A DNA stretch of 64,000 nucleotides from Nectonema munidae (Eukaryota > Nematomorpha > Nectonematoida > Nectonematidae). Under the pieces are notes generated by a model. The model ran no database searches, was not told the origin of the DNA, and saw only the letters and a program-made list of their open reading frames with translations. The number at the start of each line of letters is the position of its first letter. Position 1 is the first letter of the stretch. Positions 1-12,060 of this stretch are shown in pieces. The position numbers and the translations under genes are program-made. The DNA lies in the NCBI GenBank assembly GCA_030549495.1, contig JAUIRK010001031.1, positions 682,001-746,000 on the forward strand, given 5' to 3'.

Positions 1-753
1 TCTCAAAAAGGAACTTTTTATCTAAATAAGTATATAAAGTTTTTTACACATGTATACCCATTTTCAAGTATGCTGAATTCAGTGGTGATATTCATTTTTT
101 ATGAAAATCAATCAAACCTGTCAAAAAATTGATCTAAATGTGACAGCTCATCTCAAAAAGGAACTTTTTATCTAAATAAGTATATAAAGTTTTTTACACA
201 TGTATACCCATTTTCAAGTAAGCTGAATTCAGTGGTGATATTCATTTTTTATGAAAATCAATCAAACCTGTCAAAAAATTGATCTAAATGTGACAGCTCA
301 TCTCAAAAAAGAAACTTTTTATCTATAATTATATAAAGTTTTACACATGTATACCCATTTTCAAATAAGCTGAATTCACTGGTGATATTCATTTTTTATG
401 AAAATCAATCAAACCTGTCAAAAAATTGATCTAAATGTGACAGCTCATTTCAAAAAAGAAACCTTTTATCTAAATAATTATATAAAGTTTTTTACACATG
501 TATACACATTTTCAAGTAAGCTGAATTCAGTGGTGATATTTATTTTTTATGAAAATCAATCAAACCTTTCAAAAAATTGATCTAAATGTGACAGCTCATT
601 TCAAAAAAGAAACTTTTTATCTAAATAATTATATAAAGTTTTTTACACATGTATACCCATTTTCAAGTAAGCTGAATTCAGTAGTGATATTTATTTTTTA
701 TGAAAATCAATCAAACCTGTCAAAAAATTCATCTAAATGTGACAGCTCATCTC
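1..753. repeat. 151-bp satellite, left block
   Basis: About five head-to-tail units of ~151 bp, continuing off the left edge. Each unit carries the landmarks CTCAAAAAAGAAACTTTT, ACACATGTATACCCA, AGCTGAATTCAGTGG and ATCAATCAAACCTGTC in the same order. Some units differ by small indels. Short ORFs recur in register in each unit and are a by-product of the repeat, not genes. The block is cut at its right end by the LINE at 762. Confidence 0.95.
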
Positions 754-851
754 AAAAAGAATATTTTTTTTCCATCTCCATTCAACTCCAGTTTAAAATG
801 GTGTTTAAATAAAGTATTTTTATTATTTGTTATACCGATTTCAATTTTTGA

Positions 852-2003
852 ATGACAAGAAAAAACTTTGACAATTCCTGGATGTGCTCTTCCTGTGAAA
901 AAGATACTTGCAAAGATATGGTACAATGTTTTCTTTGTGAACTTTGGTTCTGTTATGAGTGTCAAGGTTTTGATAAAAGTTTCAATGTGTTCTTTGATAA
1001 ATTTTTTCCTCTAGGTGTTAGATGGACATGTAAGCTATGCTTAAAAAGTGATCGTAAATCTGATATTTACCATCCTGTTAAAGATAAAGTCTCTTTACCA
1101 ACAAAAGCTTTAGAAGAAATTAATTCAAGCTTGAAAAGCTTTGCTGAAGATAGAGTAAACTATAAACAATTTTTTAAAGATCTAAAAATAGAATTGAGAA
1201 AAAGTGTTGAAGTTTCTCATACTAATGAAAGAAATAGGATTCCTACAAATGAAAGTCGATTATACTCAGATGTTGTGAAAGACAATCATGAAGTGGTTAT
1301 CCTAACCAAAGACTTGAATATTGAGGAAGTTACAGAAAATATTAATAAATCCCTAAGCTCAGTACCTATCAAAAAATCTCATAATTCTAAAAATTCTATT
1401 TTTTTAAAGTTTCCTGATAAATCTTCGAAACAAAAAGCTAAAGACATCCTCCAATCCAACAAAGTTAAAATAGTCGAAGAGGAAAAATTCTTTCCGAAAG
1501 TATCTATTTTAGTTCCTGCCGATATCGATAATAATCTACTTGTTTCCTCCATTATTTTAAAGAACAAAGATTTGGAGCCTTTGATTAAAGACGGAACAAC
1601 ATTCACTCACCTGTTTTCTAAACCCTACAAAAACCCTAAACTAAAGCTGGCAGTTTTTAAAATTTCTTCACATATATACCATTATTTAAGTAAGGTTAAC
1701 TTCCGTCTATTTTTGAATTTTTATCATTGTAGAGTTTTTAATTACTTTATGTTTAAGCAATGCTCCAACTGTTGTATGTTTGGTCACGTTGCTTCAAAAT
1801 GCAATAATTCTAGTGTTTGTAGGTTCTGTTCTCTACCACATAACGGAACTAACTGTAATGTCAAAAATTTATCTGAATATAAATGCTATAATTGTTCTAA
1901 AGATAGTTCTTTATGTTGCAATCATTCAGCCATGAGTTTAAATTGTAAGTTTGTGCAGAAAGAGATTAATTTTGTTAAAAAATATACCGTATATGACAAC
2001 TAA
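852..2003 (+). CDS. LINE ORF1 protein (PHD-like finger and CCHC zinc knuckles)
   Basis: A 383-codon open frame starting at the first ATG after the short leader. Residues ~11-62 form a Cys-rich PHD-like finger (WMCSSC, then CFLC, WFCYEC and WTCKLC). The middle is lysine- and serine-rich and should bind nucleic acid. The C-terminus (~300-375) carries retroelement-type knuckles (CSNCCMFGHVASKC, then CRFC and CYNC). In CR1-group LINEs ORF1 proteins coat the element RNA; that role is inferred from the family. The frame is intact. Its TAA overlaps the ATG of ORF2 by about 11 bases, suggesting coupled translation. Confidence 0.85.
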   Translation: MTRKNFDNSWMCSSCEKDTCKDMVQCFLCELWFCYECQGFDKSFNVFFDKFFPLGVRWTCKLCLKSDRKSDIYHPVKDKVSLPTKALEEINSSLKSFAEDRVNYKQFFKDLKIELRKSVEVSHTNERNRIPTNESRLYSDVVKDNHEVVILTKDLNIEEVTENINKSLSSVPIKKSHNSKNSIFLKFPDKSSKQKAKDILQSNKVKIVEEEKFFPKVSILVPADIDNNLLVSSIILKNKDLEPLIKDGTTFTHLFSKPYKNPKLKLAVFKISSHIYHYLSKVNFRLFLNFYHCRVFNYFMFKQCSNCCMFGHVASKCNNSSVCRFCSLPHNGTNCNVKNLSEYKCYNCSKDSSLCCNHSAMSLNCKFVQKEINFVKKYTVYDN

Positions 2004-4976
2004 CTCAAATTTAATTTCAGCTAACTTTTCTGATTTATATTCTTTTAATCTGTTTGAATCTAATGTAAATATTAAATCTAGTGTTTTTTTACTACCCACT
2101 GAAATTTATTCTAAGTATTCTCTTAGCATTATCTCTTTAAACATTCAGTCTTTAAGATCTAAATTCTGCGAACTACAAGTTTTTATTGAGAAACTTAATT
2201 CCTACCTCAGGTTCCCCATTTCAGTTTTATGATTACAGGAGTCTTGGCTATCTGACTTAGATACTAGCAGTTTTTCACTTGAATCATATAATATAGTTTC
2301 CTCTCCACTTGTTGTTTCGAAACATGGTGGATTAGTTTTTTTCATTCATCAATCTTTATCTTACGAAATAGTAAAGTCTGGTTCATTTGAAAATCTTTGT
2401 GAGTTTCTATGTGTCAAAATTTTACTAGGTAGTTCCAGTTTTTTATTACATAATTTTTACCGCTTGCCAAATAAAATTAAGAAAGATATAAATTCTTTTA
2501 ATGCACAGCTTAATGATTACTTTATGTATTTACCAGTAAATAGTCAAAACATTTTGTTAGGAGATTTTAATTTTGATTTATTAAGTTTTAAAAATCTAGC
2601 TATATATCTGATTTCATTAGTACTATCATTTCTAATGCCTATTTTCCTACGATTACTACTTATACACGATCTAACTCCTTCACGCTTTTGGATAATTTCT
2701 TTTTACCGTTAAATAAGTTTGATTACGATTCTTTTGTTCTTGATACTGCTTTATCAGACCATTTTCCAATACTTATTTTTTTTAAATTATCAATTACCTG
2801 AAAATAAAAGATTTACTAGTTATTTTGATAAAAATAAGTTTAAAAACCTTGTTTCGAATTTTGACTGGAAAAACTTATCATTTTCTTTGAAGGAATTTCC
2901 TTCTATACTTTTGGAGAATATAATTAATAGAATAGTTGTTTTTAAAGAAAGATCTAAAAAAATTTCTTACCCTAATAATTTATTGAAAAAGAAAGAATCC
3001 TGGGTAACCCCTTACCTTTTAATGATGATACAGTCTAGAAATAGGTTACATCGAAAATGGAGGCAATTGAGAAATGATGATCTCAGAGTTAAGTTTGTGA
3101 ATGTTAGAAATAAAGTTAAATACACAGTTAAATTTTTAAAAAAGAAATTTTACGAAAATTTATTGAGTAATTGCAACGACAGCAAAAGTACCTGGAAAAT
3201 TGTGAACTCCCTTATGAAAACAAATAACAAAAACTCTGAGCTTTTAGCTTTAAAGATTAACGGATCTGAAGTAAGTTCGGAACAAACGTTATGCAACATT
3301 TTCAATGATCACTTCTGTAGCAATTTTGTTGCTGAATCAAATTCTTCATTTGAAATACGACAAAGTTTAAGTCACCATACTTCACCTTTTACTTTTAAAC
3401 AAGTTTCTCTTAATGATGTACTTATATCTTTGAATAGTTTGAAAAATTCAACTTGTGTTGATGTACATGGTCTTTCACTCTCAGATTTGAAGCTTGTAGA
3501 AAATTGGATCTCCCCTGCATTAATGACTGCATTTAATTCATGTTTTAAATACAATACTTTTCCTGGTATTTTGAAAAATAGTAGAATAATTCCCATACAC
3601 AAAAAAGGAGCGAAAAACGATGTTGCAAATTACCACCGATTAGCATAATTTCTTCCGTATCTAAGGTTTTCCAAAAAGTTTTATTTAATCAAATAAACTC
3701 ATTTTTCTCTCTTAATAACCTTTTTTCACCTTACCAATTTGGTTTTCGAAAATCCTATTCAACTGAACTTTTTCATTCTTTCTTTATAAATACGATAATC
3801 AACGCTATTGAAGCCAAGGATGAAGTTTTTACGTTGTTCTTTGATTTAAGTCACGCTTTCGATTCTTTATCTCACCAAAAACTCTTGTTAAAACTTAAGT
3901 ACTATGGTTTTTCCGAAAGTTCTCTCATATTTTTAGAGTCTTACTTCAAAGATAGATATCAGTGTGTTTCTCTAGGTAATTTTTTTTCTGAAAATAAAAA
4001 AATTATTTCAGGAGTACCACAAGGTTCCATTATTGGACCCTTGTTTTTTAATATATATGTAAATGATTTACCCCATACTACAAATCAGGTAAAAATGTTT
4101 ATGTACGCCGACGATATAACTGCGATTTTTTCAGGGAAAAATCTGAATGAAATATTTCTTTTTGAACAGTTCAATTCGATTATAAAGTGGTTTGAGAACA
4201 ATAATTTAAGTTTAAATTACAAAAAATCTTTTAGTATGGTTTTTTCTTATAGAAAACTCGTTAACAAATTTGATGAGTTTTTTAATAAAATAAAATTTGC
4301 GAAAATTTCGAACTTTAATCTTTTGGGACTCCACATTAGTCATAATCTTTCTTGGGACAAACATATTTCTACTATTTGCCAGAAACTTGCTTATATTAGT
4401 GCTTCTTTAAAGACTGTCAAAAAAATTTTTCCTTTAAAAACAATGATTGTCCTTTACAAGACCCTCTTTGTTCCTCATATAACATATAGTTTGCTTAATT
4501 GGGGTCATACCAATAATACTAGAGTTTTTACTTTTCAAAAACAGACTCTCAGATTGATATTTGGTTGCAGAAAGTACTCCCATACAAATTTTTTGTTTGC
4601 ATCATACTCCTTACTTAAGTTTAGTGATCTATATCAAAGGAAAGTCGCATTATTTCTCTATAAATTTCTTAATTTCTTTCTTCCAAGTATTTTTGATCAA
4701 CTAATTGTTTTGAACGTAGGTATTAATAGAACATCCCCACGATTTCCATTAACCATGATCTTGCCTCGTTACAAGTTTTTCAAATCATGCCAGTCTTTTT
4801 CTTTTAAATTATCTTTGTTATTTAATAACAGTCAGTTTGATTCATCAAATTTCGATTTGTACTTTTCTTCTTTTAGAAATTATATTAAAAAATATTTTCT
4901 CTCGAAATATGATTTTTCAACTTGTACAACCCCTAAATGTTTTGCTTGCAAATATACCAATAATACAACAGCTTGA
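1993..4976 (+). pseudogene. LINE ORF2: AP endonuclease and reverse transcriptase, disrupted
   Basis: Pieces of one ORF2 lie in order. The endonuclease start (SIISLNIQSLRSKF) is near 2125, LQESWL near 2235 and GDFNFDLL near 2570. The reverse transcriptase follows with FFDLSHAFDSLSHQKLL at 3837, GVPQGSIIGPLFFNIYVNDL near 4012 and the catalytic YADD at 4104-4115. A C-terminal thumb-like region, typical of CR1/L2 elements, ends at 4976. One in-frame TGA (2230-2232) and three frame slips (near 2605, 2790 and 3635) interrupt it, so it cannot make the whole protein. The last segment, 3834-4976, is open for 380 codons and contains the complete RT active site. Confidence 0.88.
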
Positions 4977-5467
4977 GTGCTAGTATTCCCACACAAATTT
5001 TTTTCTATTCATGTTTGTTTCATTTAACTCTCATTTATATACTTTTTTATCTATTTATGTATTTTTTTTTTTTTTTTTATATTTTGTTGATTATGTATTT
5101 ATATACCTTACTTATATATCTACTTTTTTTACAACCAAATTTATGTATCTTATCTTTATTACTTATATGTGCATACATATATTTGTTCACCAAGCCTATT
5201 ATCTGAAATGTGAACCATTTTTTATGTCTATATTGAAAACATCTTCAAAGTGATTCATTAAGAGCTATGCTTTCATGGTTAGTGTCTCCAAGCGGCTAAT
5301 TGGCCTTTGACGCTTACCTTCAAAAGTACCTGAGTTTTTTTTTTTTGAATTTAACTTATTTTAGTGTGTGTTTTGTTTTATTTTACAGTTGTTTGTCTAC
5401 ATATGTGCTCATATTTTTCTTTGTGAACTTTTGTGAAATAAATGCTTACTTACTTACTTACTTACTT

Positions 5468-6500
5468 AAAAAGAAACTTTTTATCTAAATAATTATATAA
5501 AGTTTTTTACACATGTATACCCATTTTCAAATATCCTGAATTCAGTCGTGATATTCATTTTTTATAAAAATCAATCAAACCTTTCAAAAAATTGATCTAA
5601 ATGTGACAGCTCATTTCAAAAAAGAAACTTTTTATCTAAATAATTATATAAAGTTTTTTACACATGTATACCCATTTTCAAGTAAGTTGAATTCAGTGGT
5701 GATATTTATTTTTTATGAAAATCAATCAAACCTGTCAAAAAATTTATCAAAATGTGACAGCTCATCTCAAAAAAGAAACTTTTTATCTAAATAATTATAT
5801 AAAGTTTTTTACACATGTATACCCATTTTCAAGTAAGCTGAATTCAGTGGTGATATTTATTTTTTATGAAAATCAATCAAACCTGTCAAAAAATTGAACT
5901 AAATGTGACAGCTCATCTCAAAAAAGAAACTTTTTATCTAAATAATTATATAAAGTTTTTTACACATGTATACCCATTTTCAAGTAAGCTGAATTCAGTG
6001 GTGATATTTATTTTTTATGAAAATCAATCAAACCTGTCAAAAAATTGAACTAAATGTGACAGCTCATCTCAAAAAAGAAACTTTTTATCTAAATAATTAT
6101 ATAAAGTTTTTTACACATGTATACCCATTTTCAAGTAAGCTGTATTCAGTTTCATATTTATTTTTTATTAAAATCAATCAAACCTGTCAAAAAATTGATC
6201 TAAATGTGACAGCTCATCTCAAAAAAGAAACTTTTTATCTAAATAATTATATAAAGTTTTACACATGTATACCCATTTTCAAATAAGCTGAATTCAGTGG
6301 TGATATTCATTTTTTATGAAAATCAATCAAACCTGTCAAAAAATTGATCTAAATGTGACAGCTCATTTCAAAAAAGAAACTTTTTATCTAAATAATTATA
6401 TAAAGTTTTTTACACATGTATACCCATTTTCAAGTAAGCTGAATTCAGTGGTGATATTTATTTTTTATGAAAATCAATCAAACCTGTCAAAAAATTGGTT
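5468..6500. repeat. 151-bp satellite, right block
   Basis: About seven further units of the same ~151-bp satellite, continuing the array broken by the LINE. The units here are more uniform than in the left block. The last one decays after 6493, where the motif GACAGCTATTGCGCATTTATA replaces the usual unit start, marking the array edge. Confidence 0.95.
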
Positions 6501-7385
6501 TATATATGACAGCTATTGCGCATTTATACCCATTTTCAATAACGAAATATCATATCATCGTACACCGTATACACTATCGACTATATATAAGAACGTATGA
6601 GAGTGATCAACAATTTTAAAATATACAATTACGTTCAATTTATTAGATCTGATAAAAGCCATGGAATTAAATGCATAATATAAATATCACTCATACGCCT
6701 GCATGTGTGTGTCCCACACAATGCCGCCTGGGCTCGCGCGACTGAAATATTATACTTTCCATTCCGCAATATGAGGCGCACTGATATTAAATCTGCATAG
6801 GTTATTTGTTTCAATCATTGCAGCAATAAGAGGTTTTCTTATACTTATTATTATATAACTATATTCTTTATCTCATTAAATTTGATTCTTTCGGTACTCT
6901 TTGATGATTTCAACTGCATTGTCTAACCCTTACTGTTATATATCCTTCGACTACATTGAATCACATTTCTCTTATTCACTTCACTTCACTTGATTCACTT
7001 CTCTTTTCTCCTTGCACCAAAAATATCGTTATAGTAAGTTTTTATACATTTTATTTTTGATTTTTTTAAATACACATGTATAATACAGTAACATCTCTCA
7101 AATACAACCTCACCACAATATGATCTCTTCTTATTCAACTTTCGCACCGATAATTTTATATATCATTCACGATTCTTATTTTACACATATTTGACAAAAA
7201 TATAGCTTAAACGAAAATTTTAAAATATTTTATTCTTTCTTAGAATAATATTCAACCGAAAGGGGGCGGAATAATTTTTTAGGTTAGTTATCGCATTTGG
7301 TCAATTAAAACATATTCTGGGCAGAGGTAGTGAAATAAGGAGTAGCGTTCATAACAATTAACTGATTACGTTATTTTAGTTTAGA
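6501..7385. other. Intergenic, between satellite and piggyBac
   Basis: No gene seen. An imperfect inverted repeat (CGTATGAGAGTGAT near 6592 against ATATCACTCATACG near 6682) may mark a ~100-bp MITE. The region should contain the 5' end of the piggyBac element, but I could not identify its terminal repeat or TTAA site. Confidence 0.4.
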
Positions 7386-9319
7386 ATGTCAGAAAATATA
7401 TTTTCTTGTTTTGAATGTGAAGTAGAGGATTATGAAATTGTTCAAGGTACTACTCAAGGGACCCCAGCTTTATTTTCAGAGGAAGAATGGGGTGAACTAG
7501 AAAACCTTGATGATGATGATGCTACAAGTGATCTTGCATGGGATGCAATTAACATTGAGAGTATCGAAGAAAAATATGAGGAGGCAGAGGAAACGCAAAG
7601 AATTCCTTTGTCAAACAGAAGAGTTTGTAGTTTTGATGCTTCCCTAGAAGAGGATAATTATGAGCCAGTTTGTGAGCATCAAGAGCTAATTTTTAATGTA
7701 CAAACTAGAAATATTACAACAAAATGGTGTACAATAAGACCGGAATCTGTAGGCCGGCAAAGAGCTGCAGATGTTATTAATCAAAGACCAGGAGTAAAAG
7801 CCAGCGCAAAAAAATTCAAAAATATGAAAGATTGTTGGAATCTTTTTATTGATGAATCAATGTTGCAAAAAAATTTAAATTTCACTAATGCGCGTATTAT
7901 TATCTATATGGAAAATGCTGAAGTTATTGAAAAGCTCAATACTAACAAATATTCCTGGGTAAAAGCTTTAGAAATCGACGAGCTTTACGGTTACATAGGT
8001 TTGTGCTATTTAAGAGCTATCCTCGGCCAAAATCATTTAAATGCCCGCCTACTTTGGTCTAAAGTAGGAAGTCGATTTTTCTCTTCTGTTATGAGTCTAA
8101 GACGATATTTCTTTATTAATCATTTTCTCACATTTGATGAAAAAGAAACCCGATATGAAAGATGGGGCAATGATAGGTGGGCAGCATTCCGAGAAATTTT
8201 TGAGGACTTTAACTCAAACTGTGGAAAGTGGTTAGTACCTGATGATGCTTTAACACTTGATGAAACATCGTATGCTTCGAGGGTTGGAATTCAATTTAAT
8301 GTTTTCAATCTAAAAAAACCTTCAAAATACAGTCTTTTATTTAAATCGATCAATGCTGTTAGATACCCGTTTACCTTTTTTACTGCGTGCTATGCGGGAA
8401 AACCTAAAAATGGGTCTGGCCCTTATTACATACCTGGAATTATTCCCATTGTTAAATCTATGATTACAAGATTTAATAGAAATACATCAATTAAGGGTAG
8501 GAATTTAACTATTGACAGACTTTATACATCTGTTGAGCTAGTTAACTGGTTATATTCTCAAGGTGTCACCGTCATAGGGACGATAAACCTGAATAAAAAG
8601 GGAATTCCAGAAGAAATTAAAAGTATTGAAAATCGTGAAGAGTTCAGTTATAAGTTTTGCTGGAACATGGAATATAAATACTTATCTCTACATAGTTATG
8701 TGGTAAAAACAAAATCAAAAGGAAAAAAAATGTTTTAATTTTATCATCACGCCCTCCCATATTGGGTATTACAAAAGATGATGGAAAAAAGAAACCCGCT
8801 GTTTTCAAACAATATGATTTTTCAAAAAGCGGTACCGATATAGTTGATCAAAAAATTAGAAGTTTTTCAACATCTCGAAAGACTAAAAAGTGGACGAGTA
8901 CTGCCTTCAGTTATATTTTAGATACATCTAGAATAAACGCAATGACTATTTATAGTATGAATCATGAAATAGAGGGAGCGAATCCTATTGAATTAGGGCT
9001 CGCCCTTGTATATTCATTGACTCTTCCGGTTCTACAAAGTAGAGATAAAACGGGACTTAACAAAGATCTAATTATTAGTATTGATAATTGTATTCAAGAA
9101 ATCACTGGTGTTAAAACAGCAACACCATCTACATCGGTTCATCCTAAAAGAGGAATTAAAAGGCGATGCTCTTCATGTGTAGAAGAAATTTATGGACAGG
9201 AAAATAAAAAACAAAAAAATAAGTTAGGCAAAATTAATAAACAATGCCAAATATGTTCAAAACCTGTATGCACTAAGCACAGTCTTACAATTTGCATGAG
9301 TTGCAAAAATATCGAATAA
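7386..9319 (+). pseudogene. piggyBac transposase, nearly whole, one frame slip
   Basis: The first segment (7386-8738, 450 codons) has an acidic N-terminus and the DDE_Tnp_1_7 fold. The catalytic Asp residues sit in LTLDETSYAS (D292) and NLTIDRLYTS (D377), and KPSKYSLLFK follows the first. The second segment (to 9319) carries the third Asp in SGTDIVDQK, the conserved SRKTKKWTSTAFSYILDTSR stretch, and a C-terminal Cys-rich finger (CSSC, CQIC, CTKHSLTICMSC). The two are joined by a frame slip at a run of eight A bases just after 8730: one more A would give continuous reading. All else looks functional, so this is a very young copy, or the slip is a sequencing artefact. Terminal repeats were not found. 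The enzyme would cut and paste DNA at TTAA sites. Confidence 0.9.
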
Positions 9320-9655
9320 TTAATTATATTACAAATATCTTAACTTCATTTTACCTGTGTGGTTCTTATCCTGAGTGGAATATACCTGTGTGGTGTTATT
9401 TGAAATTATCAGGATATTTATCTTAGTTAGTAAAATGCTATATTAACTAACACTTTTACTCAATATAAAGGTAAGCTGTAAGTTTTCTGAAATAAAATAA
9501 AACATATTTTAAAACTATATATTTTTTTTACAATTTTTAGAAAATGCCAAATGTAGTTTATCAAAAGTAAGTTCTTTCTAATTGAAAAAGGCCAACTATT
9601 TTTTACATTTTTTTAGTTGCAAGATTATTAACATACAAAAAGAAAGAAAAAATGA

Positions 9656-9868
9656 AAAAAAAGGTTCTGCTATTACTGTAAAAAATCAGGACATTTCATA
9701 AAAGATTGTAGAAGTAACATTTTTTTAAGAAATGAAGTACAACTACTATCTGATGTAAATTATTTTTTAATTTTAGAAAAAGAATACGAACGAAGAAACG
9801 AACGAAAAGAATACGAAAAAAGAAAAGAAAAAGAATATGAAAAAAAAAAAATTAAATATTTATAAATA
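9656..9868 (+). other. Short frame with one CCHC zinc knuckle
   Basis: An open frame without a clear start codon encodes CYYCKKSGHFIKDCRS, a perfect C-x2-C-x4-H-x4-C knuckle, followed by a highly charged Glu/Lys/Arg repeat tail. It lies 340 bp downstream of the piggyBac coding region on the same strand. It may be a relic of a retroelement gag-like protein, a processed fragment of a host RNA-binding protein, or an accessory exon. I cannot decide between these. Confidence 0.4.
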
Positions 9869-9869
9869 A

Positions 9870-10394
9870 ATGTTTTAAATATTTCAACTTTTTTCTTTTG
9901 AAAATGGTCATACATGGGACTTTGGCCGATTTAGATAGTTTTGAGATATTGTAGGGTGGATAGTATAGACAAACTCTCTCTCTCTCTGCTTTACATAAAT
10001 TAATGTGCATCAAAATATTGGCCCATTACATCAATTAGAGTGTGGGATTGTCTTGCTCATAGTCTACACTCTTCTTCTTACGTCTGAGCTATTTCTTCCA
10101 TGGTTCCTACAGCCTTAAACCTCACAACATTACTAGTAATCTCACAACATGCTAGCAAAATGGGGATTGGAAGAAATGAATTGTGGTTATCAAGAGTGAA
10201 TATGGACTAAAATGGAGTGCAAAAATCATAGACTCCAAAGTGAGTAGAACGGGTTCGAACACGGACGTTCTCAGTTCCTTACGCTCTTAGCGTTTGGAAG
10301 CGCTCTAGTTCAAGTAAAATTTTAATATTACCTAGTTGTAACAAGATGTCTCTTTAATGAGTCTTTCTCTTCAATTTAATTAATAATATAAAAG
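9870..10394. other. Intergenic with a tRNA-like relic
   Basis: No gene. A short CT microsatellite lies at about 9974-9987. At ~10235-10310 the minus strand carries GTTCGAACCCG, a match to the B box of RNA polymerase III promoters, downstream of a tRNA-like stretch. This is probably a degraded tRNA-derived SINE of a different family from the one described below. Confidence 0.35.
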
Positions 10395-11720
10395 GAATCA
10401 TCCTATTCATTTGGTTTAAAAATATAAATTTGTTTTTGGAACAAATTTTTAGTCCAACATAAATATTTGACACTTATATAAATTTTAACCCTAATTGCAA
10501 AATTTAAGAAAAAAATGAAACTAACATTAATAATTCGGTAAATAACATATATTTCATGTAACACTTGAATGAATGTTTTTGGAAACAATTTTTAGACGTA
10601 AACCGCTAATTTGTTTTACACTTATAGGTATTAAATCTTTAAATACGAAAACTAAACCCTGTAATAAAACCAGCATGATCGATTTAGTATAAAAGATATT
10701 TTTTGTAAAAAATTTAAATGAATGTTTTTGAAGACAAATTTATAAAGTAAACCGCAAATTTGATTAACAATTAATTTTAAATGTGAAAAATGAATCCAGA
10801 AATGAAACCAGCATGGCCGATTTAGTATAACATATATTTTATGTATAATTTGAAGGAATGTTTTTGAAAACAATTTTTAGAAGTAAACCGCAAATTTGAT
10901 TAACACTTATAGGTATTTTCACATCCTAAATGTAAAAAATGAGTTCAGAAATGAAAACAGCATGATTGATTTGGTATTAAAACATATATTTCAAGAAAAT
11001 ATTTTTGGAGACAATTTTCAGATGTAAACCGCAAATTTGTAGGTATTTCCAAATCCTAAATGTAAAAAATGAGTTCAAAAATGAAAACAGCATGATCGAT
11101 TTGGTATAAAAACAAATATTTCATGTAAAATTTAGAGAATATTTTTGGAGATAGCTTTTAGAAGTAAACTGCAAATTTTGACTGATATTTTAAAACCTCT
11201 AAATGTGAAAAATGAGTTCAGAAATGAAAACAGCATGGTTGATTTGGTATAAAACAAATAGTTCATTGTAAAATTTGAATGAATGTATTTGGAGACAATT
11301 TTTAGAAGTAAACCGCAAATTTAATTAACATTTATAGGTATTTTAAGATCCTAAACGTTAAAAATGAGTCCAGAAATAAAACCAGCATGTCCGATTTAGT
11401 ATAACACATATGTTTTTATGTAAAATGTGAAGGAATGTTTTTGGAGTTCAGAAGTAAACCGCAAATTTGATTAACACTTATAGGTATTTTCAAATCCTAA
11501 ATGTAAAAAATGAGTCCAGAAATGAAAACAACATGATCGATTTGGTATAAAACATATTTTATGTAAAATGTGAAGGAATGTTTTTGGAGACAATTTTCAG
11601 AAGTAAACCGCAAATTTGATTAACACATATAGGTATTTTCATATCCTAAATGTAAAAAATGAGTTCAGAAATGAAAACAGCATGACCGATTTAGTATAAA
11701 AACATATATTTTATGTAAAA
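10395..11720. repeat. ~150-bp tandem repeat array A
   Basis: About nine diverged units of roughly 140-155 bp. Landmarks recurring in order are GGAGACAATTTTTAGAAG, TAAACCGCAAATTTGATT, CACTTATAGGTATTTTC, AAAAATGAGTTCAGAAATG and AACAGCATGATCGATTTGG. A related, more diverged array lies at 46060-46790. Minus-strand ORFs here are periodic artefacts. Confidence 0.9.
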
Positions 11721-11934
11721 TTTGAAAGTATATTTTATTAGATATATTTTTAATCAATCAAAATTTTCATAGACATTTTCTAAAAAGTAGTCATGATTAT
11801 TGAAAAAATTAAATATATAAAGTGTTATGCGTTCTAAACTGTATATAATTATAAATTTTCAGCGTATTATATAATATAGATCCTAAGTTATAAGGTTAAG
11901 TACAGATAATGTCAAAATTTTGCTAAAAAATAAT

Positions 11935-12060
11935 TTTTTTTTATTTTGATTGACAGTTTTGGACATGAAGGGCTCATTCAACTACCATCAAAATGGTTTC
12001 AAAAGATGCAGCTAGCGAATTTAGGAAAAGTCACAAAATTTGAAGGGATCATTCTATAGA
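11935..12060. repeat. Module shared with 48530-48665, copy A
   Basis: Common strings with the second copy include ATTTTGATTGACAGTTTT, CAAAAGATGCAGCTA and GTCACAAAATTTGAAGG in the same order and orientation. In both places the module lies to the right of a ~150-bp tandem array, so array and module seem to be parts of one dispersed repeat. Confidence 0.75.

Larger units (their letters stand above)
762..5467 (+). mobile_element. CR1-group non-LTR retrotransposon (LINE), near full length
   Basis: A 4.7-kb LINE inserted into the satellite array. The satellite stops at 761 and resumes at 5468, and the 8-mer AAAAAGAA lies at both edges (754-761 and 5468-5475), the expected target-site duplication. 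The 5' UTR is about 90 bp, followed by ORF1 (PHD-like and CCHC fingers), a slightly overlapping ORF2 (endonuclease, reverse transcriptase) and a ~490-bp 3' UTR. It ends in a (CTTA)n tail at about 5447-5467. Microsatellite tails, an ORF1 PHD-like finger and this style of RT favour the CR1/L2 group over poly(A)-tailed Jockey; the exact clade is open. ORF1 is open while ORF2 carries a few breaks, so the copy is fairly young but dead. Confidence 0.88.

Noticed and set aside
398-812. Repeated ~60-codon open frames in the satellite
   Set aside because: The same peptide recurs every 151 bp in step with the repeat and has no domain; it is a periodicity artefact.
1-6500. CRISPR-like array
   Set aside because: The 151-bp units have no constant short repeat with variable spacers; whole units are alike, as in a eukaryotic satellite.
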